DNA of 64,000 nucleotides from Forficula auricularia (lineage: Eukaryota; Arthropoda; Insecta; Dermaptera; Forficulidae), in the NCBI GenBank assembly GCA_024734495.1, contig JALMQS010000075.1, forward strand, positions 3,402,935 to 3,466,934. The letters are read 5' to 3'. Shown here piece after piece: positions 44,860-57,683 of this stretch (within the stretch, counting starts at the first letter, position 1; each line of letters opens with the position of its first letter). The notes under the pieces were generated by a model, which made no database searches, was not told where the DNA came from, and was given only the letters and a program-made list of their open reading frames with translations. Position numbers and translations under genes: made by a program.

Positions 44860-45345
44860 TGAATTTTTTATCTTGAGACAATCTAATAACTCAAAAACAG
44901 TGCATTATATGAAAAAAAAATTTCAAATAAAACTTTATTTATATCAAAGGCGAAAATAAACTACGCTATTGTTTGTCGAGGTAGAACAAGCTTCTATGGT
45001 ATTTCTAGGTCAAGTTCTGTTTTTTAAATGGAATACTATATTTTTCATTACTACTTAATCTAGAAAAAAATAAGAACTATTTTTTAATACGACATCAAAT
45101 AAACAAAATACCTGAATCAATTAGACTCAAAAAACATTCTAATAATTATTTTTATCAATTATTTAATAATCAAATAATAATGATTAAATAATTAATTATA
45201 AAATAAATATTAATTAAATAAAAAATTCGCAACAATGAAAATAAGTGTTTATAATGATATTACAACTTCGTTATACTCAGATTTAAGAGATTATTTTCTA
45301 CTTGCAATAGAACTATTTAAACTTTTTTATGTTTAAAAAGTTTAT
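44860..45345 (+). repeat. Foldback X arm inserted in a dispersed repeat
   Basis: It starts with 'ccgggtgaattttttatctt'. The flank 'gaatttgccgcagagtaaac' also occurs uninterrupted at about 25889-25940, giving a view of the pre-insertion repeat. Confidence 0.55.
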
Positions 45346-45351
45346 TTCTCG

Positions 45352-45620
45352 TATCGGTACCGCGAGATTTCACCCCCGACAAAATATCCCCGACAAAACA
45401 TCCCCGACAAAATATCCTTCAGACAAAATATACAAAGGACAAAATATCCCCCGGCATAATATCTTCTGGCAAAATATTCCCCGGTATAAAGGAGAATACA
45501 AAAGAGACACCCTGCCCGACGATTGGCTTGTTCGGTTTTCAATGTGTGTTTGATTAGAAAAAAAATGAGATCCCGAAACACAACTCGCCCGGGCTAAACT
45601 TTCGGAGGCAAATAAACCAC
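45352..45620 (+). repeat. GACAAAATATCC array, related to 12040-12625
   Basis: Six or so short units of 'gacaaaatatcccc' type follow 'ggtaccgcgagatttcaccc'. The block after it ('ttggcttgttcggttttcaa') also occurs at 12400-12480. Confidence 0.6.
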
Positions 45621-46720
45621 TTTTTCATGCATGATCACAATACTTGACCATATATAATTAAATCATACAAATTTTTAATGAAAAGATCATAATTGATGAA
45701 TTTTTTTCCCGAACAATTGATCTTTCGATCAATTTGTCTTTCAATCAATTTGTCAATCGGTCAATTTACCGGACCGGGTTCTAAACCACTCCCCCGTTTC
45801 CACTCAGAAGTATATTAATCGTAGTTTATAGAATGAAAATAAAAGTATTATTATTTAAGTAGTGCTGTGCAGTTTTTAAATACTTTACTGAGTCATGCCA
45901 TACAAAGAGAGTTATGATGCAAGTTAACCCGTGGTTCAAGACGATAGAGTTAAATTTAAACGTTTCCTCGTTATAAACTAGAGTTAATAGAAGAATGTCT
46001 TGTGGTGTGTGCACTCAAGGGGGTTTTTATTTTTTATTTCCCACCCTCTTTACGCCCCCTAGAGAGAGAGAACCCTTAAATGAACTTTCTTCCACTACTC
46101 GGCCCGTTTGTTTCGTTTGGATGACATTTAATTGTATTTGTGTTGTTTCGTTGGATCATATGAATTCAGATGCGTAAATTAGGATAATAAAACCACCCCC
46201 TTTGCCCCCCCCCCAGGCTATCCACTCTACTTGCGCTTGTCTCGCACTAATTCTAAGAGAAAGACATGCAGAGCACGTTACACAAATGGAATTGCTAGGG
46301 GGGGACGGGGCCGGGGACGAGGGTTGTTTGCCCCCCCCCAAGGGAAGCCAACTGTGTCACAATAATTGTTACGGAAATATTTCCAAGACGCAGCCTCTTT
46401 AATTGGACCGCTTGGCTAACGATCATTGCTATTTATAGAAATTGAAGGCAAACCTTCTAGACTCTACAAGTTTAATTAACTACGTTTTGTTTACTTGAAG
46501 CTTCAAGTGGAATTTTCAATTAGCAGGAGCAGCAACACTCTGTGCAAGGTGATTTATAAATAAATAGAGGGGGCCGGAAAGGGAATTTGTTTTGATAAGG
46601 GACGTTTTAGGGTTTTTTTATAATAATTTTCATGACTATTAACTCCCTGAAACTTCACGTTCATTGTACAGGGTGGGGCATAAAGAACCACATTTTCAAC
46701 AGGTATAAAAACTGAATATA

Positions 46721-48014
46721 CACTGAAGTGCAAAAATCGATCCATCAATAAAAACTTTTGCCAAATAGTAAATAATTTTTAATTTTTTTTACAAGTAACC
46801 ATACATTATTAAAATTATTGTTTATTGCAAGTGTACTTGCACGCTTGTCGTTGACTTAGCGCTTGATTAATTAGGCAGGTACACAATTTGAACTGCTTGA
46901 ACTTGAGAAATGTCCATTTTGTATATTTTATCTTTTTCTATCAATGATGCTTAATTCAAAATTATTCATTTTATTGATATTTCAATTGGAATTTGATCTT
47001 TTATTAAAACTTTATTTAAATGTAAAGTGATATTGAGAAAGTAGGATAATTTGTAATTTTATCTTTTAATTTAATTTTACTTATTTTTTTATAAAATTCA
47101 AAAAATCATCAAGTATATTTATTGAATATGTTAGTTTAAGAATTAATAGAACAAATTATATGGTTATTTTTATAAACATTCGGTCCGGCACACCAACCCC
47201 TGGCGGGGAGCGTCTCGTTTTATGGTTAAAATTTTATAGATAATAGCTCACCCGACCACGTGTTTCTGTGACTAACTCTTATGATTCAAGCCTAAACCAC
47301 TGGACGTATCGAAACTATATTAGCAAGCATATGTCCGTTTCGTATATCTAAATTTTTGTCCAGGCTTATAATAATTATTGTTACCTTAACCAAAAATAAT
47401 ATTTACAGTTGAAAGATTTCTAAAAAGCTATTTAAATAAAATATTTTTCATCAATGTATATATAATCAAAAGCTTGGCTGAAATTTTTTATTTTTTTCTA
47501 CCCTATTAAAGACGGTTTTAAGAATTTTTTCACGCAACTCTGAACAAGTTAGGAATTTTTGAAAAAAAAAAAGTACCTTTTTTAAATAATCATAACCTTT
47601 TCAAAATTTAGTTATCATGATGTTTTTTTTTTAAAATTTTTGTTTTTAAATGTACTTTAAAAAATAGATAGTTTTTTATGCTAGTTTAGTTCTTTTATTG
47701 TTTGGCAAGCTATGTTGGCTAACCTGAATTTTTTTAGTTTTCCTGAATTTTCCAATTTTCCGGCAACTTTTCTAATTTTTTTTTTTACGTATTAACCTAA
47801 ATTGGACTATTACGAACATTATTAAAAAAAAAATTAGCCAAATCGGTCCAGGCATTTGAGAGATCTACGTTTACAAAGAAACAGAAATTCATTTTTATTA
47901 TATAGATGTTAGTTTAAGAATTAATAGAACAAATTTTATGGTTATTTGTAAACATTTATTTAATTTTATTTAATAAAGGTTTTATTGGTGGATCGATTTT
48001 TTTGCAGAGTAGTG
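46721..48014 (-). mobile_element. Tc1-like element carrying a nested retroposon
   Basis: Ends cactgaagtgcaaaaatcga and the reverse of cactactctgcaaaaaaatc, with TA on each side. The helix-turn-helix remnant of 42961-43060 is present here on the opposite strand (about 46830-46920). A 725-base retroposon (47181-47905) is inserted inside. Confidence 0.7.
47181..47905 (+). mobile_element. RTE-like retroposon with 51-53-base TSD
   Basis: Flanks 47128-47180 and 47906-47956 are copies of one another (about 51-53 bases, few mismatches). The insert begins 'cggtccggcacaccaacccc' followed by the GC-rich block and ends with 'aaatcggtccaggcatttg' and TATATAGATG. No open frame of note, so it is nonautonomous. 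Confidence 0.7.
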
Positions 48015-48724
48015 TATTTTTGAAAAGAACATGAAATGATTTTTTTTTTTTAAACAAAAGAAATTTTTTTTTATTGATTGTTTATATCTTATAAAAAAAT
48101 ACAAATCTTTTATAAAAACAATCCAAAACACGTTTATTAAAAAGCCAAACGTTTCGGAAGAATTTCTCCTTTTTCAATAAAAAAAGTAAGTATTAAGTTT
48201 TTTTGTGTTTTAAACACTATATTAGACAAAAAAAATGGGAAAATACTAGCCCTTTTTTTGAACCAAACTCAACCAAATTTTTTTGTATACATATTCTGTG
48301 GAACACCAGAAGGCTAGAAATACAATAACTAACCACCCAAAAATGTGGAGGGGGGGGAGTCAAAAATGAAAATTCTACCCCAAAATTTTGGTCGAAAGGG
48401 CTAGAATTTTTATTTTTTGACCCCCCTCATTTTATGTTGATAACGTTCAAATCAACAAAGAATGAGGAGGTTATCAATTCAACGGAATGTCTGTTTTTTT
48501 TTATGTTTGTTCATTTATTTCTCTTTACCATATTGACCGATTTCGATGATTTTTTTGCATTGGGTTCAGAATAGTTTCTGATTGGTCCTGTATAAATTTC
48601 ATTGGCATCGGAGCTTTTTTGTTATGTATGTTCACGTATAACTTCTTTGTTTATGGACCGAATTCGATGATACTTTTTTTATTGAAAAAGGGGTACCTTA
48701 GGGGTGGACACATATTTTTTCATG

Positions 48725-48860
48725 ACTCTTAACTCTCTCGAAACTCGCGTTAATTGTACAGGTGTGGCATAAAGATCTACCACATTTTGAAGAGGTATAA
48801 AAAAATGAAAAAATTTAACTAGAAAAAAATTGACTATATTTTTGAAAAGAATATAAAATA
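48725..48860. repeat. Paralogous empty site for the 46721 Tc1 element
   Basis: The text 'ggcataaag..ctaccacattttgaagaggtata' through 'atatttttgaaaagaa' matches the two flanks of the Tc1-like element (46615-46720 and 48015-48060) without the insertion. Confidence 0.6.
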
Positions 48861-48939
48861 AATTTTTTTTTAAATGTGTTTTAAACATTTTTTCGAAATT
48901 TCCTGGTGACCCAAATTATGATTATAAAAAAAAAATAAA

Positions 48940-49455
48940 ACCGACTTCAAAAAATTAAATGTAACAAATAAAATAATAATAACTCAAAAATCAAATGAAA
49001 TTCACTAAAAGGTATAAAATAATTATTATCTTATTTAGTTACAACTAAACGACGAAATATTAACATGAAATTACTTTTTGAAGTCGGTGCCAAACAAACT
49101 ATACCTATAAGCGAGCGTACCCGACAAACGTACTAAGTAAGATCCGTCGAGTGCGATTCATAAAGTGTACCCACTTATGAGGAGAATTTTCAGGTTACGT
49201 TTCACAAAAAGTGGGAAAATTCTCCTCATAAGTTATTTATAATGTTTCACCTAGAACCGACACCCAAATCCTTAAAAAAAATTAGGTACCTATATGTTTG
49301 GCACCGACTTCAAAAAGTAATTTCATGTTAATATTTCGTCGTTTAGTTGTAATCTAAATAAATTAGATAATTATTTTATACCTTTTAGTGCATTTTATTT
49401 GATTTTTGAATTCTTATTATTTTATTTGTTGCATTTAATTTTTTTGAAATCGGTT
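48940..49455. repeat. Foldback repeat with two nested hairpins
   Basis: Outer arms (48940-49095 and 49297-49455) share 'aatattaacatgaaattact' and 'aaaccgacttcaaaaa' type ends. An inner hairpin 'ttatgaggagaattttc' lies at 49172-49225. No coding. Confidence 0.65.
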
Positions 49456-50784
49456 TTTTTTTCTAAAAATTATTTTTATTTATCTCTTTTTAGTGATGTT
49501 ATTAATAGTGACTTAATATAATACTTTGCATGCATCTCGTAAGAGAAAGATTCGAGCGAAGGAATCAGATATTGATAATAAAATTCAATTCATTAATAGA
49601 GAAATTATCTAGAAACGTTAGCGGGTTTTAAATTAACGTTTTAAGATTGTTTTTTTTTCATAAAATATTTTATTTACTATAATTTCGATTATTTGCTCAT
49701 AACAATTGGAGATTTCCGTTATTTTGTCATTGATCATATCATCAGAACTTGACCAAATTAATATGGGACCACACCTAAGGTACCCTCTTTCCAATCAAAA
49801 AATAATCATCGAAATCGGTCGATAAACAAAGAAGTTATGCGTGAACATACATAACAATAAGCTGACGTGTTCTGATGTGGCCATCCACTTGACTTTACCA
49901 TACTACCTGGCCTCTCACTTATATTTAATATTTAATAAAATTATTTATAATCATGTAAGGGCGGTTTAGTTTTTGCATTTTTAGATTAATGTGTGCCCAC
50001 TGATTATGTATACAAAATTTGTGTTGAGTTTGGTACAAGAGCCTATATTTTCATTTTTTGACCATACACCCCCTCCCCCCATACTTTTTCCATTTTTAGA
50101 CTTCTGTATACAAAATTTGGTCGAGTTTCCTCAAATAGCCAAGATTTTTAATTTTTAACCCCCCCCCCTCCACCCCCCTTAATTTTGGGTCGACATGCAC
50201 CAAAAATCTAATCAGCTCTTAATCTCAATGGACCAAAACTACCTATGAAATTTGGTTTCCATATTCACACTAGTTTTTGAGCTAGCTCGTCCACAAAAAA
50301 TTTGGTAACGCACAGACTAACAGTACATTTTGACAAAACAATTATTATCTCGAAAAATATAATTTTTTTATATGTTCACTTATTAGAGCTTTTTTGTAGA
50401 CCTAAATGACATGGTTCTAGCTAAATTTTTTATTCAAAATAGTTTCAGCCGTTTTTGAGATATTTTGAAAAAAAAAGAAGGAAAAAAACCACTTTTTTCA
50501 TGCACGATTACAATACTTGACCATACCCTGTATGGTAAAAGTAAAAACACGGCATTATATGGAAAAAAGTTTCAAATAAAAGTTTATTTATATCGAGGGG
50601 GAAACTAAACTATGCTATTGATTGTCAACCTAGAACAAGCTTTCGAGGGTATTTCCATGTCAAGTTCTGTTTTGTAATTGGATCCCTATATGTTTCTGTA
50701 CATATTCTTAATCTACAAAAAAGCCGAACAAATTTCATAAGAACAATTTTTTTATCTCGACAGCGTAAAAGCAATACATAGCAT

Positions 50785-50884
50785 NNNNNNNNNNNNNNNN
50801 NNNNNNNNNNNNNNNNNNNNNNNNNNNNNNNNNNNNNNNNNNNNNNNNNNNNNNNNNNNNNNNNNNNNNNNNNNNNNNNNNNNN
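50785..50884. other. Assembly gap, 100 N
   Basis: Exactly 100 N, the conventional size for a gap of unknown length. The true distance across it is unknown. Confidence 0.99.
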
Positions 50885-52342
50885 AAAAGTACTCTCTTAC
50901 TCTAGAGTAAAGTACTTTAAAATATAATTTTACTAAAAACTCTATTTAACCTTTTTTGTGGTCCCCAAGGTACTTAATTAGGATATTAAATTTCATCAAA
51001 ATTGGTTAAGTCATTTTCAAGAAATTTAGAAAAAACTAAAAAAGTACTGAAATAAAGTACTAATGTTTGTGGGCCGATATGTACAAAAACTAATCAGCGC
51101 TTCATTTTGTTAAACTAATGGTAGGTTTTCAATTTCATTTCAATCGGTGCAACGGTGTGGAAAAAATCGTGGGCCAAAAAAACGATAACATCCATCCATC
51201 CATACATCCATTCATCCATCCATCCGCACGCACTAAATGAAAAAATGGCACTTTTTGGCCTCTCGACGAGACTCCATGTAATTTTTGGCAAAACCGTCAC
51301 GTGCTAAAAATTCAACCTAATTGAATACTACAATTTGTGACTTTAATTGAGTCCATGGGTTCCGTAGTCTTTACCTGAGGACCCTTTGAAGACACGCTTG
51401 CCCCGAGAGCGATTACAATACTTTACCCATGCTTTGCATTGGATAAAGTAAAAAGGTTGGGAACACGCTGTTATAGAGTCACTTTAACCAGCTCTTGCTG
51501 CGGGCTTCGTAGGTGGTATATATAAATGTATGTATATTTTTTGTATCAATCAGTGAACAACCTCAGTGATTTCTCTTTAAGAAAAACTATTCTCTAATAA
51601 AAATAATGTATTTTTTAATAACAAAGTTGTTTATATTTCATTAACGAATTCCAACCCTTTATAAGTTAAGGCTTAGGGAATATATTTTTAAAATTATAAA
51701 AAACAACAACATTTGGTAAAGTTTTTTTCTAAGCTTATTTAGGGATACATAATGAATCACCAAAAAAATGTCTGCCGAATTTTTCTCATTCTTTTTAACT
51801 TTGATATATAAAGATATATATACAAATTCTACCCAACTCACACACAAATAAAAATATATATGTGTGTTGGTGAGAGGAGCTGGAGGGTGAGTTGGGTGTT
51901 TGGTTGGTTGTTTGACTGGCTGGCTGGCTCCGTGGTTAGGGCTCGCATTTTATTTGCTCGGTGCGAATGTTTAAAGTTCGCGTCTGCAATTAAAACAAGC
52001 GGGTCCACCCCCTGGTTTTTGGGCATAGATGCGAGTGGGGGTGTCTATGTCGGTAGGATTAATTCCAAACCCTAAAAAGACCACCGTTTCTACCCATATA
52101 AATATATACGTATATATGACGATGTCTGTTTGTTTACAGATGGTTCGTTCGAATTCCCCAGTTCTTGTTTGTCCTTTAAAAGTTTAAATGTATACCTTTC
52201 TCTTTCTAATCATCTCATTTTGTTGGCATTCGAGTCAATTTATAGAATTTTATCTACTCTATTGATTGAAATGTATAAATATTAATATGATCTAATACAG
52301 CGGTTCTTTTTGTTGAGTATCGATGTCCGATATCGACCCTAA
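50885..52342. other. No gene recognised; (CATC)n microsatellite
   Basis: It contains a CATC/CCAT microsatellite at about 51190-51228 and a possible SINE-like stretch near 51890-52030 (A-box-like 'ggttagggctcgcat', no B box). Otherwise AT-rich and featureless. Confidence 0.4.
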
Positions 52343-53379
52343 GGGCCGTCCATAAATTGCGTCACACAAATTTCAAGATTTTTAGACCCCCTCCCTCTGT
52401 GTCACATTCTGTCAGTTTTTCATTGAGCCCTCTGTATTGTGACGTAACATCATCACTTTTATACCCTATAAAAAATAGTTGTAGAATTTTTTCTTGTATC
52501 GATGCTATATTTGTTTTGAGGCAGCTAGCTGGAAAAAGCCTTGGAATTTAACAAAGCTGCATTTTTCTGCTTCATTGACATTGAAAAAGCTTTTGATAAA
52601 ATCCAACTGAAGCATGTCCGGAAGATTTTGGAAGATCATGGAACACCAGTGATGACATGAAATGACCATGGTTCTGTTTCGCTTTTTATAATAGCATCAT
52701 CAATGCCCTTCTGAGAACAAAAAAATGATATTAACAGAAATATTTATACATAGGTTATATTTTAGGATCAAACATTATTTTATTTTTTAAAAAAGACACA
52801 TTGAACATGATTAGTAAATATTCAACCTGCGTGAGACATGTTATGCTTAGGTGGAAAATATAGTTGTACGGTAAATAGCATGTTTTTATTTTTATTTTTA
52901 TTTTTACATAACTAATTCATGATCAAAACATACGAACTAATGAAATCAGTAGGACCATATTGCGAATTATTAGTTGTAATCTGTGTCATTCAATTATCAT
53001 ACAACAAAAGATATCTCACACATCACAACTTTTAGATCATACGGGCACTGATGATGATATTATAAAAAGCGAAACAGAACCATGGACTGTCTGTCATTTC
53101 ATGATTTAATAAACTCCTTATTATACTATACAGGTAGTGTTTGAATATTATTTCCATCTCCGGTTCCTAAAAATCTGTTAATCTAATTTCAAATATATAA
53201 AATATAAAGGAACTTGCCATATATAAGTTACCTACACTAAAAAATATATTTGAAAATTTATTAATTTGACTTTTGTGACATCATAAATTTTAAGATCCCC
53301 GGGCCCCCCTGTCACATATTGTCACTAATCTGAGATGCCGCCAATCCCCCTACTCTGTGATATAATTTATGGACGACCC
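52343..53379. mobile_element. TIR-bounded region with nested fragments
   Basis: Ends gggccgtccataaattgcgt and the reverse of gggtcgtccataaattata. Inside are a small reverse-transcriptase fragment (about 52545-52660) and an inverted-repeat hammerhead-type element (about 52640-53110). The outer element's class is not recognised. Confidence 0.5.
52545..52660 (+). pseudogene. Tiny reverse-transcriptase fragment
   Basis: FFCFIDIEKAFDKIQLKHVR matches the FxDxEKAFD motif (first catalytic Asp) of non-LTR reverse transcriptases. It is cut off immediately by the inverted-repeat element. Confidence 0.6.
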
Positions 53380-54348
53380 ATAATCCCCCCACCCAAAAAA
53401 AAAGAAATGGGCTTCCGAAACTTTTCAGCGCAAGCTGAGAACGTGTGTGAATCAGAATAATAAATAAAAGGGTAAATATTATTCAGCATTAATTAGTTAT
53501 GGAAAGATATATGTATATTAAGTATTAATATTGAAAATCAACCGCAGATTATTGAACAACCTAAAGAATAAATGGCTTGCAGATGATTTTGTCATTGGAA
53601 TATAAATCACGACCAATGACAGGAGTGATAGCCAAAGGGGTTGGTCATGACTGTGCCAGGGGATGGAAACAATTCCGATCTCATTCCCATATTAAACCGT
53701 TGTCTTTTCTATGAGTTGTTCTATTTTTTTATTATACCATGATCGTGATAGGGGGAGGAAGATAGAGTGTCAGGGTGTGAACACCGCTACAGGGGTGTGT
53801 CTGTCTGTCCTTTTGTGCGCCTGTATCTTATTATCTTCCTTTTCCTACCCCTTTCTATCTCGTTTCTTGAATGCAGAGCCACTCGAGTGCATGATTCGAT
53901 AACGCACGCATGTTGTTTTCCCACTGTAAATCATGCACTAATTGAAAAACAACCTCAACAACGCCATTCAATCGTGATATATACATATATAGAGAAGGGA
54001 GGAAGAGAGAAAGAGAGATAATTTTTAATAGCCAACAGTCCATGCTTATCTACTTACCCAATTTTATTACATATATGATAAGGCCAATTCATAAATGATT
54101 TATTTCGCTTTGGGGTAAAAAATATATTTCGTTCCTTATAATTCTATAAATTCATGGATTATTGCTCATATGCCAAAAAATTAAATACAGAGACTTTGAA
54201 TAGTTTACTTAGGGATACGCACTTGTTGGGTGGGGGGGGGGGCAATTATTAAATTCACACTTTTTTTATTATCATTTTTAAAAATGTCTGAAAATTATTT
54301 TCAAGTAATATTTTTTCTGTCTGTCTGGATTCAGGTCCATAATTTGTA

Positions 54349-54876
54349 TTAAGGTAGTTCTTTCACAAATGCAAAAATTCAAGAAGTCTTCGAAACTTGG
54401 AATATAAGTCATTAAAAGCATAATACACACACTGTTAGAATTTGAAGACGATTTACAACACCAAACCTGAAATAATTGCAATTAAAAATGAAATTTTTTA
54501 CATATGGTAGATTCGGAAGGGTGGGAAAATGATCATTATTTTATTTTTTTTCATTGAAGAACTTTTCAACATCTTGATGAAAAACTAATATTTGTTAGAA
54601 TAATATATTCGGAGTAACTTAAAAAAAAATGAAATTATTTACCTCGAAGTTTTGATAAAAAATGAAAAAAAAAACCTATTTGGGCAATTATTTTTAGTAG
54701 AGGGGATATAAGAACAATGGTTTTGAAACGATCCATTCATAAAGAGGATATAGTAATATGAGATAGTACAGTCACGTTAAAAAAACATAACCTAAAATTT
54801 TATCACCGTTCATATGTATAGAGTGGTTACGAGGCTAAAACTTTTTGTGTGGATTGTCGCGAAAGAACTACCTTAA
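54349..54876. mobile_element. MITE with TTAAGGTAGTTCTTTC ends
   Basis: The inverted ends are exact for 16 bases. Adjacent inner sequence (54360-54470) is repeated at 3310-3422 in ankyrin intron 1. The TTAA at each tip might be part of the repeat or a TTAA target duplication. No coding. Confidence 0.65.
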
Positions 54877-55340
54877 TTTGAAAGTACCTATATAATGGGA
54901 AAATAAGGACAATTTTTTAAGTGTGACTTTTTTATTTATCAACCAACGTTTCGTCTACTTTGCCGATTTCTTCAGAGCTTCAAATAGTCATGCTACACAT
55001 GGTCTAAATCTTCTTTTTATGTTCTCTACCATTGGAGACCATCAGAAACACAAATTTCAAAAAATATTTGGCACATTCACATAAATAATTTTTCCTTCTA
55101 TTCTTTATATTAATAATTACATTAGACAAAACAGAAATACATAGATTTAGAATGAGGAAACACTATTTTTTAAAACAATAGAATAGAATCCTTTTTCTTA
55201 TGTCGTATAAAGTTTGTTCTGACGCTGAAATTTTGTATTTCCAAAACAAAAAAGTGAGCAGATTTTGTATTTTCTAGCTTTAGTACTTCCTGTTTAGAAA
55301 TAAAGAAAATTAAAAGAAATGTTTATTGATATATGCGGAC

Positions 55341-55446
55341 CCTAGTAGCCCAATGTTTCGAACTATATAGTAACTATATTGTCCCTATATAGATTTTGAG
55401 AATCTATATAGGCACTATATAGTTTGAAACATTGTGCTACTAGGGG
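55341..55446. repeat. Small palindromic MITE
   Basis: Arms 'gtagcccaatgtttcgaact' and the complement meet at a short centre; outer ends are CCCTAGTAG and CTACTAGGG. About 106 bases. Confidence 0.65.
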
Positions 55447-56344
55447 AGCTATAAAACGAATTTATCTAATGATCCTCCCAGAAGATTCGAATTTCAATGC
55501 TCCGGGATTAGGTGATTATGAAATTTTAATCCATATATTAAATTGGAAGACATGGACATGTGCATCTCTAGTGGTATGATCGACGCAATACTTACACTTA
55601 CTAAAATATGTAATGGAAATAAAATAGAACTCATTTTTATTTATACTCAACTTTAAATAATGTATATTTAATTTTTTAACAAAGGATATCATAAGAAAAA
55701 AAAATTATACACCCTCTCTAATTTTGTTTTAAAGATGACAAATATTCAAAGAAAATTTCAAGAATAATTTTATAAAAAAATAAAAAATAATAAAATCATA
55801 AATTAAATTAAAATATGCGACATTTGTAAATGTGCCAAGATATATATACTCGTATATATGCCTCATTATTCTGTAATTATTCTTTTTTTTTTAAATCTCT
55901 ACTGATGAATGTTTGTCTATGCATTTGTAACAAAAAAAAGTCTGCATGCTTCATGATTCACGGAAGGGTAGAAAACAGGGAGGAGGTGGCAAAAATATCA
56001 ACATGAAAAGGGTGGAGGGTGAGATGAAAGGAATCAAGTAGAATTGAAAGGGTGAACGTGTGGGACAGCGAGAAGGATTCGGAAATGTGGTTGATTTTTT
56101 TTTTTTTTTTTTTACGAAATGCTCCCATTCATTAATTCATAGCAAAGACTGAAAGAAACGTGAAAGCGCCAGCAAGTTTTCATTTCCATCATTCTATCTA
56201 GATAAAGAGAGAGAGGCGGTCTTTTGATCTGATCATCAATTATTCTCCCAATCAATTGATAATATTTTAATAAAATTGGTTTTAATTAATTGATATATTA
56301 ATAAATTAGATTTATTTTGAATATAAAATAATAAAAAATAATTT

Positions 56345-56560
56345 CATAATAGTAATTATCGAAGGGTGATCCGCGATTGGAAGTAGGTGTACACCTCTTT
56401 GGAAGTATTTTGGAAGTACTTGTAAATATTTGAAAGTGCTTGGGAATATTTGGAAGCACTTGGAATATTTGGAAGTACTTGGAAATATTTGGAAGTACTT
56501 GGAAATATTTGGAAGTACAAGTGGATGTAGGTGTACAGCATATTAGGTCGCGGTTCGCCT
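56345..56560. repeat. TTGGAAGTACTTGGAAATAT minisatellite
   Basis: About seven units of 18-20 bases lie between GTGTACACC-type ends and 'ccgcgattgg'/'aggtcgcggttcgcc'. The same ends without the array occur at 25131-25275. Confidence 0.65.
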
Positions 56561-56664
56561 CTCGGTAATTATGGTAACATGGTACGAGCATTTTTATGGC
56601 CAAGAATAATTCCAGGAGTTAAAGTGATTAGATATGACTCCAATTTAATATATTGTTACGGAGA

Positions 56665-57230
56665 CAGTGGCGTAGCTAGGGGGGGGGGTCCACACTGGGC
56701 GGCATTTTTTATATTTAGTTATAGTTGTAAAAAACAACTTGTTCACTTTATAAGTTTAATATTGGATTTTCACGTATTATGAATTAATATATGATTTCGA
56801 ATATGTTTCCTCGTCGTCAAGTCAATATAGGGTAGAAAATATTATCTCTAAAAATTTGCTCGGAGTATTCCTGATATGTCAAGGCCCGTTTGCAATTCAA
56901 TATTTAGACGCCGCGCCGATTTCAGTGAAGGAGTAAAACGTCCTGGAAATAGAATCAAAGCCAAATGTGAAACAAGAAAGCCTAATCGCGACTGGTTTTT
57001 TCAAATTTTGCGTAATGGTGAAAAGCTCTTAGGATGGTGGATGGTGTATTCCCCATCGAATAAAAGTATTTATTGTTTTTGCTGCAAACTGTTTGATGAT
57101 CTTTATCAGTCTAATTTTAATACGGAAAATGGTTTAACAAATGGTGGAAACTTATTCCTTTAAAAAGTATCTTGCATGTCATTACTACATTATAATTCTG
57201 CTGAGAATGAAATACAAGATATTATTGTTA
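56665..57230 (+). mobile_element. hAT element 5' part with TTF zinc-finger ORF
   Basis: The end CAGTGGCGTAGCTAGG is hAT-like. The open frame from 56876 (95 residues) holds RDWFFQILRNGEKLLGWWMV, then YCFCCKLF and NFNTENGLTN, matching the TTF/BED-type zinc-finger region of hAT transposases (FCFCCKLF..FSTENGF). The dimerisation and catalytic region is absent. A half hammerhead-bearing element interrupts it from 57222. Confidence 0.65.
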
Positions 57231-57288
57231 CTGCCACTGAAAGAGGAGACAGAGGAGATGTCGCATTGGATTTCCTTCACTGACTTTT

Positions 57289-57334
57289 CAAAACCCTGAA
57301 GAAGGAGGGAATAGCCTCCGAAATGTCAGTTTTA
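57289..57334 (+). ncRNA. Hammerhead-like motif in half foldback
   Basis: CAAAACC / AGTTTT stem I, CTGAAGA, extra A, helix II GGAGG/CCTCC, GAA, ATGT, C. Stem III is ATGT instead of ACGT, so pairing is weaker. Confidence 0.4.
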
Positions 57335-57683
57335 TGAATAAAAAGATAGTCTAAATTATCTTCTTCTTTTTTTCGAATCCCTCATCAATATCCACTTAAT
57401 TCACTTATCAGTCCGTCTCCAAAAATTACTCCAATAGTATCTTATATTTTTATAAAAGTTGCATTATACGGCCTCCTTTATTTCTGCCTAATTTAATTAA
57501 AGTGCCTAGAGTACCGAGCGATGCTCGGGAACTTTTGCTTCTAAGTAGAATAAAATTCAAATTTCAAGGCTCTGCGACTGACCGAAGACGATATATGAAT
57601 GATTAAAATATTTAATTTACGACACTCCTAATTTACACCCCATTTCTTTATTTCAATCGGATTAAAATCTATACACACTAATA

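Noticed and set aside
51360..51430. Possible collagen exon on the - strand (donor-like GTAAAG, Gly codons)
   Set aside because: Only a few Gly codons, no consistent triplets, and it adjoins a dispersed 'gattacaatactt' repeat.
56298..56603. 101-residue open frame rich in Tyr/Ser/Lys repeats
   Set aside because: Translation of the minisatellite; no start or splice support.
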